DNA of 8,846 nt from Rubrivivax sp. (GTDB lineage: Bacteria > Pseudomonadota > Gammaproteobacteria > Burkholderiales > Burkholderiaceae_C). Numbering within the stretch: position 1 is the first letter of the stretch; each line of letters begins with the position of its first letter. The stretch is from contig JAUYAJ010000598.1 in assembly GCA_030693565.1 (NCBI GenBank), positions 1-8,846 on the forward strand, read 5' to 3'. The position numbers and the translations under genes are program-made. This document shows positions 5,784 to 8,846 of the stretch, piece after piece. Below the pieces are notes generated by a model. It made no database searches and was not told where the DNA came from. It saw only the letters and a program-made list of their open reading frames with translations.

Positions 5784-5812
5784 ATTATAGCCGGCCGCAG
5801 CGGCTGCGTCAG
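5784..5812 (-). promoter_or_regulatory. tRNA-Phe promoter overlapping the regulator stop codon
   Basis: On the minus strand CTGACG (5812-5807; four of six consensus bases) is followed after exactly 17 bases by a perfect TATAAT (5789-5784), ten bases upstream of the tRNA 5' end. The TGA inside the -35 box is the stop codon of the response regulator gene. The discriminator region after the -10 is GC-rich (GCTGGGC), as in stable-RNA promoters under stringent control. Initiation would fall near 5776-5778, leaving almost no leader. Confidence 0.8.
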
Positions 5813-6492
5813 GTGCCGCCGCGCTTGTTGCGCGACAGGTCCACGCCAAGCTGCTTGAGCTTGCGGTAGAGGTGGGTGCGCTCCAGGCCGGTCTTCTCGG
5901 CCACGCGCGTCATCGAGCCGCCTTCCTTGGCCAGATGGAACTCGAAGTAGCTCTTCTCGAAGGCGTCACGTGCCTCACGCAGCGGGCGGTCGAGGTCGAA
6001 GTTCTGCTCGGATTGCGGGCCCTGGGGCAACAGCGCCACGACCGGCCCCGCTCCCGCACCGCCGGCGCTCATCGAGTAGGCATTCACCGGATCGAGCGCG
6101 GCGGCGGCCGCTGAGGCCGTCCGCGCGCCCGGCTTGTTGAGCGCTTGCTCGACCGCGCGCAGCAGCTTTTGCAGCGTCACCGGCTTTTCAAGAAAGGCCG
6201 CGGCGCCGTACTTGGTGGCTTCGACCGCGGTGTCGATGGTGCCGTGGCCGCTCATCATGATGACCGGCATCGTCAGTTGACCACTCGCACCCCACTCCTT
6301 GAGCAGCGAGATGCCGTCGACATCGGGCATCCAGATGTCCAGCAGCACCAGGTCGGGGCGCAGCACCTCGCGCACCGAGCGCGCCTGCGCCGCGTCTTCG
6401 GCCAACTCGACGGTGTGCCCTTCGTCAGTGAGGATCTCGGACAGCAGGGCCCGGATACCGAGCTCGTCGTCCACTACCAGAATCGTTGCCAT
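5809..6492 (-). CDS. NtrX-like response regulator without an ATPase domain
   Basis: This 227-residue protein is the response regulator partner of the kinase gene directly upstream. Residues 1-120 are a receiver domain with acidic pocket D8/D9, phospho-acceptor D52 (in LLDIWMP), S81 and K103. Residues 122-165 are an Ala/Gly/Pro-rich linker. Residues 168-218 form a Fis-type helix-turn-helix with MTRVAEKTGLERTHLYRKLK (194-213), the DNA-binding end typical of NtrC/NtrX proteins. The central sigma-54-interacting AAA+ domain of about 240 residues is absent, so it cannot activate sigma-54 promoters by the NtrC mechanism and more likely acts as an activator or repressor at other promoters. The start lies 6 bases after the kinase stop with no strong ribosome binding site, implying translational coupling. 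Its stop codon lies within the tRNA-Phe promoter. Naming it ntrX would overstate functional equivalence. Confidence 0.92.
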   Translation of the reverse strand: MATILVVDDELGIRALLSEILTDEGHTVELAEDAAQARSVREVLRPDLVLLDIWMPDVDGISLLKEWGASGQLTMPVIMMSGHGTIDTAVEATKYGAAAFLEKPVTLQKLLRAVEQALNKPGARTASAAAAALDPVNAYSMSAGGAGAGPVVALLPQGPQSEQNFDLDRPLREARDAFEKSYFEFHLAKEGGSMTRVAEKTGLERTHLYRKLKQLGVDLSRNKRGGT

Positions 6493-6498
6493 TCGCGC

Positions 6499-8814
6499 TC
6501 AGTGCACCTGCGTTGCGTCACCGGGTGCCGGTGCCGGGCCATCCTGGGCCCGCGGCGGGCCCTTTGCGTCGGTTGCCGCTGCGGCCGACGCGATGACGAA
6601 GTTGGAAAATGATAGCGAAACTCGCGCACCCTGCACCGGAGCATCGGGCTCGGCGCCGGTTTGCAGGTTGGCCACTCGCAGCCGCGCCCCATGTTCGTCG
6701 GCGATCTTCTTCACCACCGCCAGCCCCAGTCCGGTGCCCTTGGCCTTGGTGGTGACATAGGGTTCGAAGGCGCGCTTGAGCACTTTGTCGGCAAAACCGG
6801 GGCCATTGTCGACGACGTTCAAGCGCACGGCGCGCAGTTCACCTTGTTCGCCGCGTGCCGCGGCCGTGCTCACCTCAACGCGCCCCGCCGGTCGATCGGC
6901 GATGGCGTCAAGCGCATTCTGAACCAGGTTGTGGATGACCTGGCGCAGCTGGGTCGCGTCACCCAGAATCGCCGGCAGCTCGGGCGCCAGCCTCGCCACC
7001 AGCTGGCCGCTGTCATGGGCATGGCCGTACAGCGCCAGCACCTCCGCCACCAGCGCGTTCAGCGCCAGCGGCTTGAGCTGGGCGGCGGGCAGGCGGGCGT
7101 AGTCGCGGAACTCGTTGACCAGGGTCTGCATCGCCTGCACCTGGTTGACGATGGTGGCCACCGAGCGCAGCAGCAAGGCCTGGTCAGCGCCTTGCAGCTT
7201 GGCCTCGAGCTTGTGCTGCAGGCGCTCGGCCGACAGCTGGATCGGCGTCAACGGGTTCTTGATCTCGTGCGCCAGCCGGCGCGCCACCTCGGCCCAGGCG
7301 ACCGAGCGCTGCGCCGACACCACCTCGGTGATGTCGTCGAACACCATCAGCCGCGCCTCCTGCGGCAGCGGCGCGCCGCGCACCAGCAAGGTCAGCGTGT
7401 GGCCGGCGGCGTTCATTTCGAAGGCGTCCTGCCAATGCTGGCGCTCACTGGCCTCGGGCCCGCTGGACAGCATCTCGAAGCGCTGGGACACGTTGGCGGC
7501 CAGTGCTTGCAACGCCGGCACGTCCTCGAGCCGGCGGCCGCGCCATTCGGGCAGGGGCTGGCGCAGGATGCGCGCCGCGCCGGGGTTGACGGTGTCGATG
7601 CGACCCTCGCGGTCGAACACGATGACGCCTGCGGTCAGCGTGTCCAGGATGGTTTGCAGCCGGGTGTGCGCGGCCTCGATCTGGGCGACGCCGCGCTGCA
7701 CCTGCTCGCGCGCCTCGGCCACCTGGGCCGTCATGTCGGCAAAGCTGCGCGTCAGACCGCCCAGCTCGTCGGCGCTGGCGAACACCGGCTTGGCCGTCAG
7801 GTCGCCGGCCGCCACCTGGCGCACGCCGTCGGCCAGCAGCAGCAAGGGGCGCGCCAGCTGGTTGCCCAGCAATATGGCGAGCAGCACGGAGCCGAACACC
7901 GCCAGCACCAGCGCCAGCGTCAGCGTGCCGATGTACATGCGGCGCAGGCTGCCGTGGGCGAGCGCGCGGCGCTGGTACTCGCTGTAAGCCGCCTGCACCG
8001 CCAGCGCATTGACGGCCAGGCTCCGCGGCACGTTCTGAACGACCATCAGAAAGCGCTCTTCGGCAGCGGCCAGCGAGATGTCGGCGTTGGGCACCCGGGC
8101 CATCGCGCGCACCACGGCGCCGCGCTCGCTGGCGCTGGGATGGGATTCGTCGTCCAGGCCCTCGATCTGGCTCGTCAGCCCGGTCAGCCGCACCTGGCGC
8201 AGTTGCAGCGGCCCGGGGCGGTCGGCGCTCATCGCGGTGGCGCTGCCGCCGGCGGTGAGCAGGATCTGCCCGTTGCCACCGACCAGCGAGACGTCGCGCG
8301 CGCCGAGTTGTTCGCGCAGCCGCTCCAGCGCCAGCGGCGCCAGCACGGCGCGCTGTTCGCCCAGCCGGTCGGCCGCGACCCGCGTCTTCTTGCCCAGGTC
8401 GGCCACCAAGCTGTCCAGCGTGCCCTTGCCCAGCGCCAGGCCGGCGTCGAGCGCGCCGGCGACGCGGACGTCGAACCAGGCTTCGATGCTGCGTGAAACG
8501 AACTGGTAGCTGACGGTGTAGACCACCAGGCCCGGCAGCAGGCCGACGACGGCGAAGATGCCCGCCAGCTTGACCAGCAAGCGGCTGCCGAACTTGCCGC
8601 GGCGCACGCGTGCCGCCAGTCGCAGCACGGCCACGCCGATCACCAGCACCAGCAGCACGCCGACGGCGACGTTGACCCAGAACAGCCAGACGAAGTGGCG
8701 TTCATAGAGGCCGCCGTCCTGGGTGCTGAGAGCGAGCACGAAAGCCAGCACCAGGGCGGCGCCGGCGGTTGCCAGCAGCGCCACCGTCCAGGTCCAGGCT
8801 GTTGCGGCCTTCAT
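6499..8814 (-). CDS. NtrY-like transmembrane sensor histidine kinase
   Basis: This 771-residue protein has the NtrY arrangement. Membrane segments lie near residues 8-29, 43-66 and 82-103, a periplasmic region of about 190 residues follows, and another membrane segment sits at about 294-317. A HAMP linker follows (318-372), then a PAS domain (about 383-500), a HisKA domain with phospho-acceptor H516 in ARRLAHEIKNPLTP (511-524), and an ATPase domain with N-box HNLVQNALDAI (628-638), DNGPGF (669-674) and GTGLGLAVVKKI (693-704). The C-terminal 30 residues are Ala/Pro-rich. It autophosphorylates and passes phosphate to the regulator encoded next. The ATG at 8814 has TGAGG a few bases ahead. NtrY kinases have been linked to nitrogen or redox sensing; the signal here is unknown. 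The kinase looks complete, with all catalytic motifs intact. Confidence 0.95.
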   Translation of the reverse strand: MKAATAWTWTVALLATAGAALVLAFVLALSTQDGGLYERHFVWLFWVNVAVGVLLVLVIGVAVLRLAARVRRGKFGSRLLVKLAGIFAVVGLLPGLVVYTVSYQFVSRSIEAWFDVRVAGALDAGLALGKGTLDSLVADLGKKTRVAADRLGEQRAVLAPLALERLREQLGARDVSLVGGNGQILLTAGGSATAMSADRPGPLQLRQVRLTGLTSQIEGLDDESHPSASERGAVVRAMARVPNADISLAAAEERFLMVVQNVPRSLAVNALAVQAAYSEYQRRALAHGSLRRMYIGTLTLALVLAVFGSVLLAILLGNQLARPLLLLADGVRQVAAGDLTAKPVFASADELGGLTRSFADMTAQVAEAREQVQRGVAQIEAAHTRLQTILDTLTAGVIVFDREGRIDTVNPGAARILRQPLPEWRGRRLEDVPALQALAANVSQRFEMLSSGPEASERQHWQDAFEMNAAGHTLTLLVRGAPLPQEARLMVFDDITEVVSAQRSVAWAEVARRLAHEIKNPLTPIQLSAERLQHKLEAKLQGADQALLLRSVATIVNQVQAMQTLVNEFRDYARLPAAQLKPLALNALVAEVLALYGHAHDSGQLVARLAPELPAILGDATQLRQVIHNLVQNALDAIADRPAGRVEVSTAAARGEQGELRAVRLNVVDNGPGFADKVLKRAFEPYVTTKAKGTGLGLAVVKKIADEHGARLRVANLQTGAEPDAPVQGARVSLSFSNFVIASAAAATDAKGPPRAQDGPAPAPGDATQVH

Positions 8815-8846
8815 CGACCTCAGAGGCTGTGAAGATATGAATCGCG

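Noticed and set aside
6661..8496. Very long plus-strand open frame opposite the histidine kinase
   Set aside because: It is rich in Gln, His, Arg and Ala with no domain, and lies antisense to a kinase with every catalytic motif intact. Long antisense frames are expected in GC-rich genes.
8820..8846. Possible 3' end of an upstream gene, with eight open minus-strand codons before a TGA
   Set aside because: An upstream operon gene before an NtrY-like kinase is plausible, but eight codons at the window edge cannot be identified.

Overview
The window is GC-rich (roughly two thirds G+C), densely coding chromosomal DNA with strong G/C preference at third codon positions. A Bug-type tricarboxylate-transporter binding protein, an NtrY-like kinase paired with a short NtrX-like regulator, and a FapA-family protein together suggest a betaproteobacterium of the order Burkholderiales. 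This placement is inferred from gene families and codon use, not from a marker gene. I see no phage genes, transposase, CRISPR array or rRNA.

Layout. (1) 44-826 (minus) is a crotonase-fold enoyl-CoA hydratase, and 1014-1877 (plus) is a metal-dependent amidohydrolase. They diverge from a comparatively AT-rich 187-base gap that carries a near-perfect 8-4-8 inverted repeat (971-990), probably a regulator operator. The pair resembles parts of aryl-propenoyl-CoA side-chain catabolism in which an amidohydrolase-fold enzyme cleaves the beta-ketoacyl-CoA; that reading is an inference. (2) 1888-2294 holds a small unrecognised gene, starting behind a good ribosome binding site at the amidohydrolase stop, whose reading frame appears broken near 2070-2090. 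(3) 2458-3993 (plus) is a FapA/DUF342-family protein with its own possible promoter. (4) 4132-4482 (plus) is a MazG-like nucleotide pyrophosphohydrolase. (5) 4640-5629 (plus) is a Bug/TctC-type periplasmic binding protein with a TTG start and an inverted repeat just ahead of its ribosome binding site.

(6) The right third is on the minus strand: an NtrY-like membrane histidine kinase (6499-8814), then after a 6-base gap a response regulator with receiver and Fis-type DNA-binding domains but no sigma-54 ATPase domain (5809-6492), then tRNA-Phe(GAA) (5699-5774). The tRNA has a near-consensus promoter whose -35 box contains the regulator's stop codon. A 14-bp perfect hairpin (5659-5691) lies between the tRNA and the convergent Bug gene and can serve both as terminator.

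No complete, obviously new multi-gene system is evident. The points most worth following are the operator and divergent catabolic pair, the frame-broken small gene, the stand-alone FapA-like protein, the ATPase-less NtrX-type regulator, and the tRNA promoter embedded in the end of the regulator gene.
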